From NCBI GenBank assembly GCA_035495465.1, contig DATJFX010000023.1, forward strand, positions 1 to 20,909: DNA of 20,909 nt, read 5' to 3'. The position numbers and the translations under genes were made by a program. Positions 6,581-14,195 of this stretch are shown piece after piece. Under the pieces are notes generated by a model, which worked only from the letters and a program-made list of their open reading frames with translations, did no database searches and had not been told where the DNA came from. Source of the stretch: DATJFX01 sp035495465. GTDB lineage: Bacteria > Patescibacteriota > Doudnabacteria > UBA920 > O2-02-FULL-48-8. Each line of letters opens with the position of its first letter. Position 1 is the first letter of the stretch.

Positions 6581-8294
6581 GGTCGGAGTGCTCTGTGCGG
6601 GAACGGGTGGAACGAAGATCGGAGCGGAGGCTTTTCAGGCGTGCAGTCTTTCCCAGTTCACGGACTCGGAAGGAGCGCCGGAATTCGTGTTCATCGAAAC
6701 GAACATGCGTTCCATCGAGGAGCTTCTGAGTCTGGGAGTGGCCCGGGAAGATGCGATCTTGATCGGGTATCCTCAGCCGCTCGGCGGACACGGGTCAGCG
6801 AATGACCCGAAGAAGGCGGCGTCGGCTTTGATGCCGCTTCAGACGAAGCTCATGGAACGGATTCAACAGTGGGATCTGGTGTTTATTGTCGTGACAGGCG
6901 GCAAAGGCACCGGCATGGGCACCTTCCCGCTGTTGCTCGAATGGGCTCTGTCTCTCCGGAAATGGGTCATTCCCGTGTTTGCGGAGCCGGCAATCGAAGG
7001 CGAAGTTGACGCCCTGACTCATGGGCTCGTCATGGACCAGATCCAGAAGATGCGCGCGCTGAATTTGCGCGTCTTGCACATCGTCAACGCGACGGTGTTC
7101 GACGAGTCAAATCCGTACCCGCTCGAGGAATCGTTTCAGATGATCAACTACTCCATCGGCGGCGGCTTGGCGTCCATCGCCAAGATGTTGGCCGAAGGAA
7201 AGCAGATCGATCTGTCGGATCTGGCCCAGCTCTTGGCTGGTCCGGGGGATTTGTACCTGGGTCACGGCGGCCGAAGCATTCCGGATCATCTGCCGTCCAT
7301 GGCCGAGGTTCAGACAGCGGCTCAGGAAATGGCTCAAGCCTGTTTGGGTCTGCAGTTCCTTCGCTTCGAAGGAAAAGCAGATCAGGTCCTGTGGGGCGTG
7401 ACTGTGCCGAAGACTTGGCCGGCCTGGGTCCAGAAAGAAATGGTCGCGGCAGGTACGAGGCAGTTGACTGCGAAGTTGGGCGAGAAAGCTCTGCCCAACA
7501 AGATCTTGCCGCCGGCCAGGTTTCGGGTAACCGAAGGTCAATGGGGGCTCACGGTTCTCATGAACAACGACACTGGTGTTCATGAACGCTTGGGGTTGCC
7601 TGAGATCGAACTGGATCCGAACACAGTCCAAGTCCAGCGTTCACCCGTTTCGATTCCCCGATTGGTACCGGCTGCCACTGCAATCCCTGCAGAGCCGGCA
7701 ACGACCATTCATCGAGACTCCGCGACGGTGAGTGAGTTCGTTCGGACAACGAATCCGACCATAACCCTCGGGAAATTCATCCAGGGCATCAACCGAGGAG
7801 ATGAAACGGCCCATAGCTTGCTTGAGAACAAGGGTGTGGCGAACGGCTGGGTCATCGTAACTGAACAGGAACTGCGGAAGTTCGTGCCGCAGCAAATGTT
7901 CCGGGACGTGTTCAACGGCGTTCGAAGCGGGCCGGCCAAGGGCAAAAAACTCTCAGACGAGTGCAAGGCGCGATTGCTTCAGGAGATCGGGAAGATCGCG
8001 CTGGACGATCTGCAGGTGTTTCACCGGCGGACCTTGCGGAACTGGGGTGGCTATGTATCACTTCGGGACCTCCAGTATGTCGACTTCCGCACCGTGCAGA
8101 AGGAAGACATCGAGAGGGGTGAAGTAGCCTGGACCGACTTCGCGTTCATCAAGGCGGTCGTCGAGTTCTGGGGCGAGGAGGGGTATCGGGTCTGTCAGAA
8201 CATGGTCGGGCAGGCCGCGTCCACATCAATGAGGAAGGAGGGAAATTTCAGTAAGTCGGTCAGTGAACCTCGGCAGGAAGCCGTGGCGCACTAG
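6567..8294 (+). CDS. Divergent FtsZ/tubulin-superfamily GTPase with extra C-terminal domain
   Basis: A 575-residue protein. Its first ~340 residues follow the FtsZ fold order: a Gly-rich first loop CAGTGGTKIG (10-19); FIETN (42-46) where FtsZ has the A/NTD segment; GYPQPLGGHG (67-76) as the second Gly-rich loop; DLVFI (103-107); the tubulin signature region GGKGTGMGT (111-119); EPAIEG (140-145) where FtsZ has PFxxEG; IVN (172-174), the base-contact region; and the T7 loop with Asp215 and Asp218 in DLSD, matching the catalytic Asp pair of FtsZ. The order, spacing and T7 Asp residues suggest an active, polymerising GTPase. The signature itself is unusual (Lys113, Met117). Residues about 390-545 form an additional domain I do not recognise, followed by a polar tail; the FtsZ C-terminal anchor peptide is not evident. 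I chose ATG 6567 over TTG 6561 because GGAGG (6556-6560) lies six bases before it. It resembles the idea of non-canonical FtsZ-like families linked to membrane remodelling; this is not the cell-division FtsZ. Confidence 0.85.
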   Translation: MRSLKVGVLCAGTGGTKIGAEAFQACSLSQFTDSEGAPEFVFIETNMRSIEELLSLGVAREDAILIGYPQPLGGHGSANDPKKAASALMPLQTKLMERIQQWDLVFIVVTGGKGTGMGTFPLLLEWALSLRKWVIPVFAEPAIEGEVDALTHGLVMDQIQKMRALNLRVLHIVNATVFDESNPYPLEESFQMINYSIGGGLASIAKMLAEGKQIDLSDLAQLLAGPGDLYLGHGGRSIPDHLPSMAEVQTAAQEMAQACLGLQFLRFEGKADQVLWGVTVPKTWPAWVQKEMVAAGTRQLTAKLGEKALPNKILPPARFRVTEGQWGLTVLMNNDTGVHERLGLPEIELDPNTVQVQRSPVSIPRLVPAATAIPAEPATTIHRDSATVSEFVRTTNPTITLGKFIQGINRGDETAHSLLENKGVANGWVIVTEQELRKFVPQQMFRDVFNGVRSGPAKGKKLSDECKARLLQEIGKIALDDLQVFHRRTLRNWGGYVSLRDLQYVDFRTVQKEDIERGEVAWTDFAFIKAVVEFWGEEGYRVCQNMVGQAASTSMRKEGNFSKSVSEPRQEAVAH

Positions 8295-8300
8295 ATCCGT

Positions 8301-8347
8301 GCTCTGTCTGTGATCAACCGTGAGGTTGATTCAGACAGAGCTTTTTT
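8301..8347 (+). terminator. Strong intrinsic terminator of the island
   Basis: GCTCTGTCTG (8301-8310) pairs with CAGACAGAGC (8332-8341). An inner stem ATCAACC/GGTTGAT lies beyond a small internal mismatch, closing on a short loop, and the stem is followed by TTTTTT (8342-8347). It begins seven bases after the GTPase stop and isolates the island from the glg operon. Confidence 0.9.
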
Positions 8348-8393
8348 ATTTGATTTTAGAAATAAATATTTGGTCGCTTTATTAATGTTTTTT

Positions 8394-8402
8394 TGGTATA
8401 AT
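8394..8402 (+). promoter_or_regulatory. Extended -10 promoter of the glg operon
   Basis: TGGTATAAT is a perfect extended -10 element (TGnTATAAT). No convincing -35 was found at standard spacing. The predicted start near 8409 leaves a leader of about 23 bases without a Shine-Dalgarno before the glycogen synthase ATG. Confidence 0.6.
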
Positions 8403-8431
8403 ATAAATAGGGCTTTTTAAAGATTGTTTTT

Positions 8432-9925
8432 ATGAGTGCAAAGAAAACTGAAGGATCATTGAAGATATTATTTGTAGGACCTGAAGCAGCGCCTTTTGTA
8501 AAAATCGGCGGTCTTGGCGAATTTTTATATGCTCTTCCGAAAGCTTTGATAGAACTCGGGCATGATGCTCGAGTGATGTTACCGAGATATCCGACGATTG
8601 ACTCCGAAAAATTCCCCATGACTTTGCAGGTAGAAGGACTGCACATTCCGAATACTGAGCAGGAAGATATTATTTGTAATGTAAAAAAATATACTAGTGA
8701 TACGCCAGAAGAGCCAATCGCTTATTTTCTGGAAAATGAAGAATATTTCGAGAAACGGGGCAGCGTATATGGCTATGATGATGATGCGGCCCGGTGGGCG
8801 CTTTTGTCTCGGGGTGTAATCGAATTTATCCGACAAAACAAAGATTGGCAGCCAGATATAATCGTGGCCAATGATTGGCAAGGCGGATTAGTTCCAAATT
8901 ACATGAAAACAGCATATAAGGATGACCCGATAATTTCTCAGATAGCGGGAGTATTTATTATTCATAATTTGCATTTTCAGGGCATGTTTGACCATCACCA
9001 CAGCAGTGAGCTGGATTTTGATGATGGGCAATCTAGAGTTCCGGCAATTACAGATCCGAGACTTTTAAAAATCAATTTTATGCGTCGCGGTATTCGTTTT
9101 GCCGACATGATCAGCACCGTGTCGCCAAATTACGCCCGTGAAATCACCACTCCTGAGTATGGCGAACTTTTAGATAAACTCTTGCAGGAACGCCGTTCTC
9201 ATTTATCCGGAATTTTAAATGGTATCAGTTATGAGCGTTATAATCCTGAAGCGAATGTATATGTGGAATATAAATATAGCGAAAAAAGTCTGCAGGAACG
9301 GATTAAAAATAAAAAAATTCTTCAGCAGAAATTTAATTTGCCGGAACGAAAAGATGTTTTCGTGGCCGCCATGGTGACGCGTTTGACTGAACAAAAAGGC
9401 ATTGATTTAGTCACGGAAATGATCGAGCCGCTGTTAAATAATTTTGATTTTCAGTTTGTGGTGGTTGGGACCGGAGAATCCAAATATTTATCTTTTTTTG
9501 AAGAATTAGACAAGAAGTATCCGCAGGTGGCGACCCATCTTTCTTTTGATGAAATTTTGCCCCATGTGGTCTATGCAGGAGCTGACATGATCATTATTCC
9601 TTCACGATTTGAACCTTCCGGACTAACCCAAATGGAAGCCATGCGCTACGGGCTCGTCCCTTTGGTTCGTAAAACAGGCGGACTGGCGGATAGCGTGGAA
9701 GATTATAGCCCCCAAAACCAGTCAGGCACGGGTTTTGTATTTGAACACTATGATCGTTATGGATTTTTTGGCACATTTGTTCGGGCGTTTGAAAATTATA
9801 AGTATCCGCCTGTGTGGCATGGAATCCAGAAGCGTGCGATGCAAGCCAATTTTTCCTGGGAAAAGTCGGCTAAAGAATATATCGAACTCTTCCGCCGCGC
9901 GCTGAATCAGTTCAATATTAAATAG
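8432..9925 (+). CDS. glgA: Glycogen synthase (GT5, ADP/UDP-glucose dependent)
   Basis: A 497-residue GT5 enzyme, normal length for bacterial GlgA. Lys24 in VKIGGLGE is the sugar-nucleotide-binding KxGGL motif. HNLHFQGMF, the segment around STVSPNYAREI and the GILNGI motif are typical. The second GT-B domain carries TRLTEQKG, and Glu394 in FEPSGLTQMEAMRYG is the catalytic-site Glu motif, followed by RKTGGLADSV. It transfers glucose from a nucleotide sugar to the non-reducing end of an alpha-1,4-glucan in the cytoplasm. It heads an operon with a GH57 enzyme (12 bases downstream) and an alpha-glucan phosphorylase. No glucose-1-phosphate adenylyltransferase (GlgC) is present in the window, so the donor must come from elsewhere or the enzyme uses another nucleotide sugar. 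Confidence 0.95.
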   Translation: MSAKKTEGSLKILFVGPEAAPFVKIGGLGEFLYALPKALIELGHDARVMLPRYPTIDSEKFPMTLQVEGLHIPNTEQEDIICNVKKYTSDTPEEPIAYFLENEEYFEKRGSVYGYDDDAARWALLSRGVIEFIRQNKDWQPDIIVANDWQGGLVPNYMKTAYKDDPIISQIAGVFIIHNLHFQGMFDHHHSSELDFDDGQSRVPAITDPRLLKINFMRRGIRFADMISTVSPNYAREITTPEYGELLDKLLQERRSHLSGILNGISYERYNPEANVYVEYKYSEKSLQERIKNKKILQQKFNLPERKDVFVAAMVTRLTEQKGIDLVTEMIEPLLNNFDFQFVVVGTGESKYLSFFEELDKKYPQVATHLSFDEILPHVVYAGADMIIIPSRFEPSGLTQMEAMRYGLVPLVRKTGGLADSVEDYSPQNQSGTGFVFEHYDRYGFFGTFVRAFENYKYPPVWHGIQKRAMQANFSWEKSAKEYIELFRRALNQFNIK

Positions 9926-9937
9926 GCAGAATATCGT

Positions 9938-11431
9938 ATGAGATGGGCAAATTTTTTGCATATGTATCAGCCGGCTGAACAACAGCCGGATATTTTACAG
10001 GCTATAGTAGACCAAAGCTACCGGCCTATTTTAGAAGGTTTGCTGAAAAATCCTAAAGTGCGTTTGACTTTAAATATCAATGGCGCGCTTTTGGAGCTGT
10101 TCGAAAAATATGACCATAAAGACTTAATTGATACTTTAAGAAAACTCAGCGCAGAACAACGAATAGAATTTACATCTTCGGCAAAATATCATGCTCTTTT
10201 GCCTTTTTTAAATGAGCAAGAAATAATTCGCCAAATTACCCTGAACAACGAATCACTAAAATCTTTTTTGGGAAAGGATGTAAAACTGCAAGGTTTTTTT
10301 GCGCCAGAAATGGCCTTTGACGAAAAACTCCCTCCGATTATAGAGCGCTTGGGTTTTAAATGGATGATTTTGGATGAAATTTCCTGCGGCGGGGAAGTCG
10401 GACAGGTGGATTACACTAAAATATATAATATTGCTGGGACGAAACTCAATGTATTTTTCCGCGATCGGCGCCTAAGCAATCTGATCATGAGCGCGGTGGT
10501 GCGATCCCGGCAGACTTTGCTCGAGGCCATGCAGGAAAATATGAAAAACGGAAGTTACATAATAACAGCCATGGATGCAGAAACTTTCGGCCATCATCGG
10601 CCGGGCTTGGAGAAAATGTTATTTGAAGTTTTCGATACTCCGGAATTTGAACTAGTCCAAATTTCGGATCTGGATAAATTTTACAAAGAAACGAAAACGA
10701 TCGTCCCAGCTAAAGCAACGTGGGCCTCGAGTAAGCAAGATATAGATAATGGTAGCCAGTTTTTATCTTGGTCAGATCCTGAGAATATCATCCATAAATG
10801 GCAATGGGCTTTTACGCAGCTGGTTTTAAATGAAGTCTATCGGATGGATCAAAAACATCCCAGGTACGAATTAGTTCGGCATAAAATGGATATTGCCCTG
10901 GCCTCGGATCATTTTTGGTGGGCTTCGGCCAAGCCTTGGTGGAGTTTAGAGATGATAGAAGATGGGGCTTTTCGCCTCCTAGATACCTTAAGACACATTC
11001 CTGAAGTTTCGGAGAAGGACTTAGAATTGGCCCGAGATTATTATGAGAAAATTATTACGACCGCATTTAATTGGCAGCGGACTGGCAAAATCCGTCAAAT
11101 GATGATGTCTCAAAATTCTATTTTGCGTATTCCCTTTAAAGATCGGACCGTTGGAAAAGGCGGAGCGGAGGAAGGTGTATTTTGGGCTTTTATGGACATG
11201 ATGAAAAAACTTGAAGAAAAAGCTGTCCAAAACCGCGAATATGAAAAAGCCATCCTGTGGCGCGATGCCATGTTTAAACTTGAAAATAAACTGGATATTT
11301 ATGATACGATCAATGCCATAGATCTACTGCGCGTGGAAATTCCCCACAAAGAAGTGGAAGAAACTATTGAAAAATATAAATCCAAATACTATAAAATTCG
11401 CGGCGGCCAGCCAGAACAGCGTGGCAGTTAA
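9938..11431 (+). CDS. GH57 family glycoside hydrolase/glucanotransferase (alpha-amylase type)
   Basis: A 497-residue cytoplasmic protein with no signal peptide. The N-terminal HMYQP (8-12) corresponds to the GH57 region 1 motif HxHQP with Tyr in place of the second His. GFFAPEMAFD contains Glu124, the expected nucleophile of region 3. MDAETFGHHRPG contains Asp213, the expected acid/base of region 4. The C-terminal half is helical, as in GH57 enzymes. Known members include alpha-amylase, 4-alpha-glucanotransferase, amylopullulanase and branching enzyme; which activity applies here is not clear. Placed between glycogen synthase and phosphorylase, it most likely trims, branches or rearranges the stored glucan. 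The phosphorylase ATG follows after two bases. Confidence 0.88.
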   Translation: MRWANFLHMYQPAEQQPDILQAIVDQSYRPILEGLLKNPKVRLTLNINGALLELFEKYDHKDLIDTLRKLSAEQRIEFTSSAKYHALLPFLNEQEIIRQITLNNESLKSFLGKDVKLQGFFAPEMAFDEKLPPIIERLGFKWMILDEISCGGEVGQVDYTKIYNIAGTKLNVFFRDRRLSNLIMSAVVRSRQTLLEAMQENMKNGSYIITAMDAETFGHHRPGLEKMLFEVFDTPEFELVQISDLDKFYKETKTIVPAKATWASSKQDIDNGSQFLSWSDPENIIHKWQWAFTQLVLNEVYRMDQKHPRYELVRHKMDIALASDHFWWASAKPWWSLEMIEDGAFRLLDTLRHIPEVSEKDLELARDYYEKIITTAFNWQRTGKIRQMMMSQNSILRIPFKDRTVGKGGAEEGVFWAFMDMMKKLEEKAVQNREYEKAILWRDAMFKLENKLDIYDTINAIDLLRVEIPHKEVEETIEKYKSKYYKIRGGQPEQRGS

Positions 11432-11433
11432 TT

Positions 11434-13137
11434 ATGGATCAACCCATTGATTACAATTCTTGGTTTTTGAGATTTGGTAAAAGTTTGCTTTATGAAAAAT
11501 TCAGCAAACAGCCGGTCGCATATTTTTGTGCTGAATACGCAGAAATTTCTGATCTGCCCACATATGCCGGAGGTTTGGGTGTCTTGGCTAGTGATTATAT
11601 AAAAGAAGCGCATGCCCGCCAATTTCCGCTGATGGCTGTGGGCCTGTTTTATCTAGAAGCTCAAAATAGTTTGACGCCGCCGGATAGGTCTCATGAGTTG
11701 GCGTCTAACAGTAAAAACTTAAGCCTGGTATTAGACGAAAAGAAAGAGCGTCTTTTGGTCTCAGTTCCGATTCATGACCGGATCGTGTACGCTCAGGCCT
11801 GGCAAGTGACACATGGCGCGGGTGCGCTGTATCTGTTAGACACGAATATTTCGGAGAACCAACCGCATGATCGGGATATCGTAAATCAGCTTTATACCGA
11901 TGACCGTGAAATGCGTTTGAAGCAGGAAATGCTGTTAGGTATCGGTGGTTTTCGACTTTTAGAAAAACTGGGCCTGCATTGCTCTGTGTATCACTTAAAT
12001 GAAGGTCATTCAGCTTTTTTGGCTTTAGAATTGGTAGCGCATGAAATGAAGCACCAACACGTGGATTTTTTTACTGCCTGCGGATATGCTAGCTCGCATT
12101 TGGTTTTTACTAATCATACGTTGGTTGCTGCTGGCCAAGAACAGTTCACCACGGATTTGGTATCAGCTATGATGGGAAAATATGCGGAGGAATTAGCCAT
12201 TCCTATCGCAGATATTGTAGCTTTGGGGACAATCGAAGGATCAAATCTTTTTTCTATGACCACTTTATCTTTTAAACTGGCAAATAAAACTAATGCCGTC
12301 AGTAAATTACATGCTACGAAGGCTTTAGAAATTTGGCCGAAAAATCCCATGACGAGCGTAACCAATGGGGTTTACTTGGCTCGCTGGGATAAAGTTGGAA
12401 AAGCTGCGGAAAAAGATTTTTGGTCCAAACACCAGCAAAATAAAACCGCGCTTTTAGAATATATCCAATCCCAAACCGGACAGAGCTGGGAACCCAACGT
12501 ATTGCTCTTAGGCTGGGCGCGCCGTCTGGTGCCGTATAAGCGTCCTATGGAAATTATTAGTGATGTAGAAAAATTTCTCGCTTTGGCCTTGCGTCAGGAC
12601 AGGCCGTTGCACATCGTTTTTTCTGGACCGACTAATAATGAAAATGAAAATAATAACGCGGTGCTGGTAGAATTAAAAAAAATTTTAAAGGATAAATTGT
12701 CTGATGTAGCTGTATTTTTGCCTAATTATAATTTAGAATTAGCTCAGCTGCTCACTGCTGGTTGCGATGTATGGGTTAATACTCCAGTGGTCGGCTCTGA
12801 GGCTTGCGGTACCAGCGGCATGAAGGCTGCTTTAAATGGCGCTTTACCCCTCTCTACAAGAGACGGCTGGGTGGCGGAGGCGGATTTAAATGGCATCGGC
12901 TGGGTAGTAGACGAGCCGTCAGTGGGCCCGAAAATGCTGGAGCTTTTAGAGCAGGAAATTATTCCGGAGTATTATGAGCAGATTAATAATCCTCAGAAAT
13001 CTTCTTGGATTACACGCATGCAAAAAAGCCGCCAATTGATCAGTGAACAATTTTCTACCAGCCGCGCGCTGAAAGAATACATAGAAATAATGTATATCCA
13101 AGCCCTAAATCAAAAACATGTCCACAAATATGCCTAG
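11434..13137 (+). CDS. glgP: Alpha-glucan (glycogen/maltodextrin) phosphorylase, short GT35 type
   Basis: A 567-residue phosphorylase, of the shorter bacterial type compared with about 800 residues for E. coli GlgP/MalP. N-terminal YFCAEYAEISDLPTYAGGLG is the hallmark of this subgroup. NEGHSAF, TNHTLVAAGQE and GWARRLVPYKRP follow. The pyridoxal-phosphate site EACGTSGMKAALN matches the family signature, with Lys464 as the cofactor lysine. It releases glucose-1-phosphate from alpha-1,4-glucans using phosphate. It completes a synthesis/mobilisation unit with GlgA and the GH57 enzyme. Its end overlaps the next gene by 20 bases. No Shine-Dalgarno is seen, and translation is probably coupled to the upstream stop two bases away. 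Confidence 0.93.
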   Translation: MDQPIDYNSWFLRFGKSLLYEKFSKQPVAYFCAEYAEISDLPTYAGGLGVLASDYIKEAHARQFPLMAVGLFYLEAQNSLTPPDRSHELASNSKNLSLVLDEKKERLLVSVPIHDRIVYAQAWQVTHGAGALYLLDTNISENQPHDRDIVNQLYTDDREMRLKQEMLLGIGGFRLLEKLGLHCSVYHLNEGHSAFLALELVAHEMKHQHVDFFTACGYASSHLVFTNHTLVAAGQEQFTTDLVSAMMGKYAEELAIPIADIVALGTIEGSNLFSMTTLSFKLANKTNAVSKLHATKALEIWPKNPMTSVTNGVYLARWDKVGKAAEKDFWSKHQQNKTALLEYIQSQTGQSWEPNVLLLGWARRLVPYKRPMEIISDVEKFLALALRQDRPLHIVFSGPTNNENENNNAVLVELKKILKDKLSDVAVFLPNYNLELAQLLTAGCDVWVNTPVVGSEACGTSGMKAALNGALPLSTRDGWVAEADLNGIGWVVDEPSVGPKMLELLEQEIIPEYYEQINNPQKSSWITRMQKSRQLISEQFSTSRALKEYIEIMYIQALNQKHVHKYA

Positions 13138-13885
13138 AAAAATATCTTGGAAAAAAATATCCGGGTTAATCGTAGTCGCAGTAGTCGCCGCCTTTTTGGT
13201 AAATAATTATATTCACCAAAAATATCCAGCGCCAGTTAGTACACCAACTAATGATAATTCTGTAGAAACTCCAACCGTCGGATCTAATCCGTCTCCAGCG
13301 GATTCATGGCCGACTAGCTTATTATTGCCGGTGCCATTTACCCCTCAGGCCCCGACTGCAAATTGGGACACGCTTCATAACGAAGCTTGTGAGGAAGCCA
13401 GCGCGATCATGGCGTCTGAATATTTTAAAGGCAACCGGCAAATTACTTTGGCCCCGAGTTTTGTCGAGGACCAAATCAGCCTTCTGACTAAGTGGCAGGA
13501 TGATAATTTCGGATATCATTTGGATACTACTTCGGCTGAAACCGCAGAAATGATTGAAAAAGTCTACGGCTTGAAAACGAAGCTAATCGAAAATTTTACT
13601 CAAGATCAACTTAAAGATGAGTTAAATAAAAAACACGTAATTTTAATATCCGAGTACGGCCGAGCTTTGAATAATCCCAATTATAAAAGCCCGGGGCCGA
13701 TTCATCACATGCTCGTTGTTCGAGGCTACACGAAAAATAATTTTGTGACTAATGATTCGGGTACTCGAAACGGATTAAATTACGCTTACTCATTTAATAC
13801 ACTATACTCCGCGGCAGCGGACTGGGATCAGCAAACCCAAAACGTCGATCAATCTAAAAAAATTGCAATTATAGTTTCGGAATAA
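13118..13885 (+). CDS. Exported/membrane-anchored C39-like cysteine peptidase-fold protein
   Basis: A 255-residue protein. A basic N terminus is followed by one hydrophobic helix (about 14-30), an uncleaved signal anchor, then a Pro/Ser/Thr-rich linker to about residue 65. The remaining domain resembles the Peptidase_C39-like family: Cys91 in NEACEEAS as the candidate nucleophile, His196/His197 in PIHHMLVVRGY, and Asn/Asp in TNDSGT. It should face the outside of the membrane and may cleave a peptide or cross-link; the substrate is unknown. It overlaps the phosphorylase gene by 20 bases and is therefore probably on the glg transcript, although no metabolic reason is apparent. A strong terminator follows the stop at once. 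Confidence 0.8.
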   Translation: MSTNMPRKISWKKISGLIVVAVVAAFLVNNYIHQKYPAPVSTPTNDNSVETPTVGSNPSPADSWPTSLLLPVPFTPQAPTANWDTLHNEACEEASAIMASEYFKGNRQITLAPSFVEDQISLLTKWQDDNFGYHLDTTSAETAEMIEKVYGLKTKLIENFTQDQLKDELNKKHVILISEYGRALNNPNYKSPGPIHHMLVVRGYTKNNFVTNDSGTRNGLNYAYSFNTLYSAAADWDQQTQNVDQSKKIAIIVSE

Positions 13886-13886
13886 A

Positions 13887-13912
13887 AAAACGCCTCCCAC
13901 TGGAGGCGTTTT
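13887..13912. terminator. Bidirectional intrinsic terminator
   Basis: AAAACGCCTCC (13887-13897) pairs with GGAGGCGTTTT (13902-13912) around a CACT loop. The perfect 11-bp stem has A-runs on one side and T-runs on the other, so it can end both the glg transcript (+) and the small membrane-protein gene (-) that converges on it. Confidence 0.92.
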
Positions 13913-13922
13913 AAATTAGTAG

Positions 13923-14177
13923 TTATTTGGCAATTATTTTTGCCAGTTTGTATCGAGCGGAGACAATCCCTAATGAAACTAAAGCCAAGTAGCATAATCC
14001 TGTAATACAAGTTTGGGTCATATGTGCGGGCTTGGAAAGGACTAAGTAAAAGCCTGTTAATATCGTGACCCCGACTAAAATGTACGACACGCGTAATTTG
14101 GTATAAGAGGGATAAAGATATAAAACTGCGGTATAGATTAAGCTGCTAAATGCAATAATGATATGTAATATAATCAT
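13923..14177 (-). CDS. Small multi-helix membrane protein, unknown function
   Basis: An 84-residue protein made almost entirely of three hydrophobic helices (about 2-21, 30-47 and 56-73) with short basic loops and a basic C-terminal end (ARYKLAKIIAK). I do not recognise the family. It lies directly downstream of cyoE on the same strand, but a perfect extended -10 box lies six bases before its ATG, inside the cyoE end, so it can be expressed as a separate leaderless message. The position beside the oxidase operon hints at an accessory role in oxidase or heme assembly, but nothing in the sequence proves that. It ends at the shared bidirectional terminator. Confidence 0.7.
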   Translation of the reverse strand: MIILHIIIAFSSLIYTAVLYLYPSYTKLRVSYILVGVTILTGFYLVLSKPAHMTQTCITGLCYLALVSLGIVSARYKLAKIIAK

Positions 14178-14183
14178 AAATTA

Positions 14184-14192
14184 ATTATACCA
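14184..14192 (-). promoter_or_regulatory. Extended -10, leaderless promoter of the small membrane protein gene
   Basis: On the minus strand TGGTATAAT is followed by six bases (TAATTT) and then the ATG at 14177. This puts the predicted transcription start on the start codon. Confidence 0.6.
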
Positions 14193-14195
14193 CGA

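Larger units (their letters stand above)
5690..8347 (+). other. GC-rich two-gene island (LysM-like membrane protein + tubulin-fold GTPase)
   Basis: Base composition changes clearly here: a hand-counted 60-base line inside the island (6961-7020) has 35 G/C, against 27 of 60 in a line of the downstream glycogen synthase gene (8461-8520). Codons shift towards G/C-ending ones, and both genes have clear Shine-Dalgarno sequences, unlike most neighbours. The unit has its own promoter and terminator. No integrase, transposase, tRNA or flanking direct repeat is visible, so the mode of arrival is unknown. Horizontal acquisition is an inference. Confidence 0.6.

Noticed and set aside
7107..7631. 174-codon open frame antisense to the GTPase gene (and other antisense frames in the island)
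   Set aside because: Long antisense frames are expected in GC-rich coding DNA. No ribosome site or recognisable motif, while the sense frame has clear tubulin-fold motifs.
5690..8347. Assembly chimera as explanation for the GC shift
   Set aside because: Not excluded, but AT-rich DNA at both ends carries a matching promoter and T-tract terminator in the right orientation, with no broken gene at either border. Read coverage would decide.
5690..8347. Prophage or insertion sequence
   Set aside because: No integrase, transposase, phage structural gene, terminal inverted repeat or target duplication was seen.
12114..12365. Antisense frame within the phosphorylase gene
   Set aside because: It overlaps strongly conserved phosphorylase motifs in the sense frame and shows no features of its own; other such antisense frames were set aside for the same reason.
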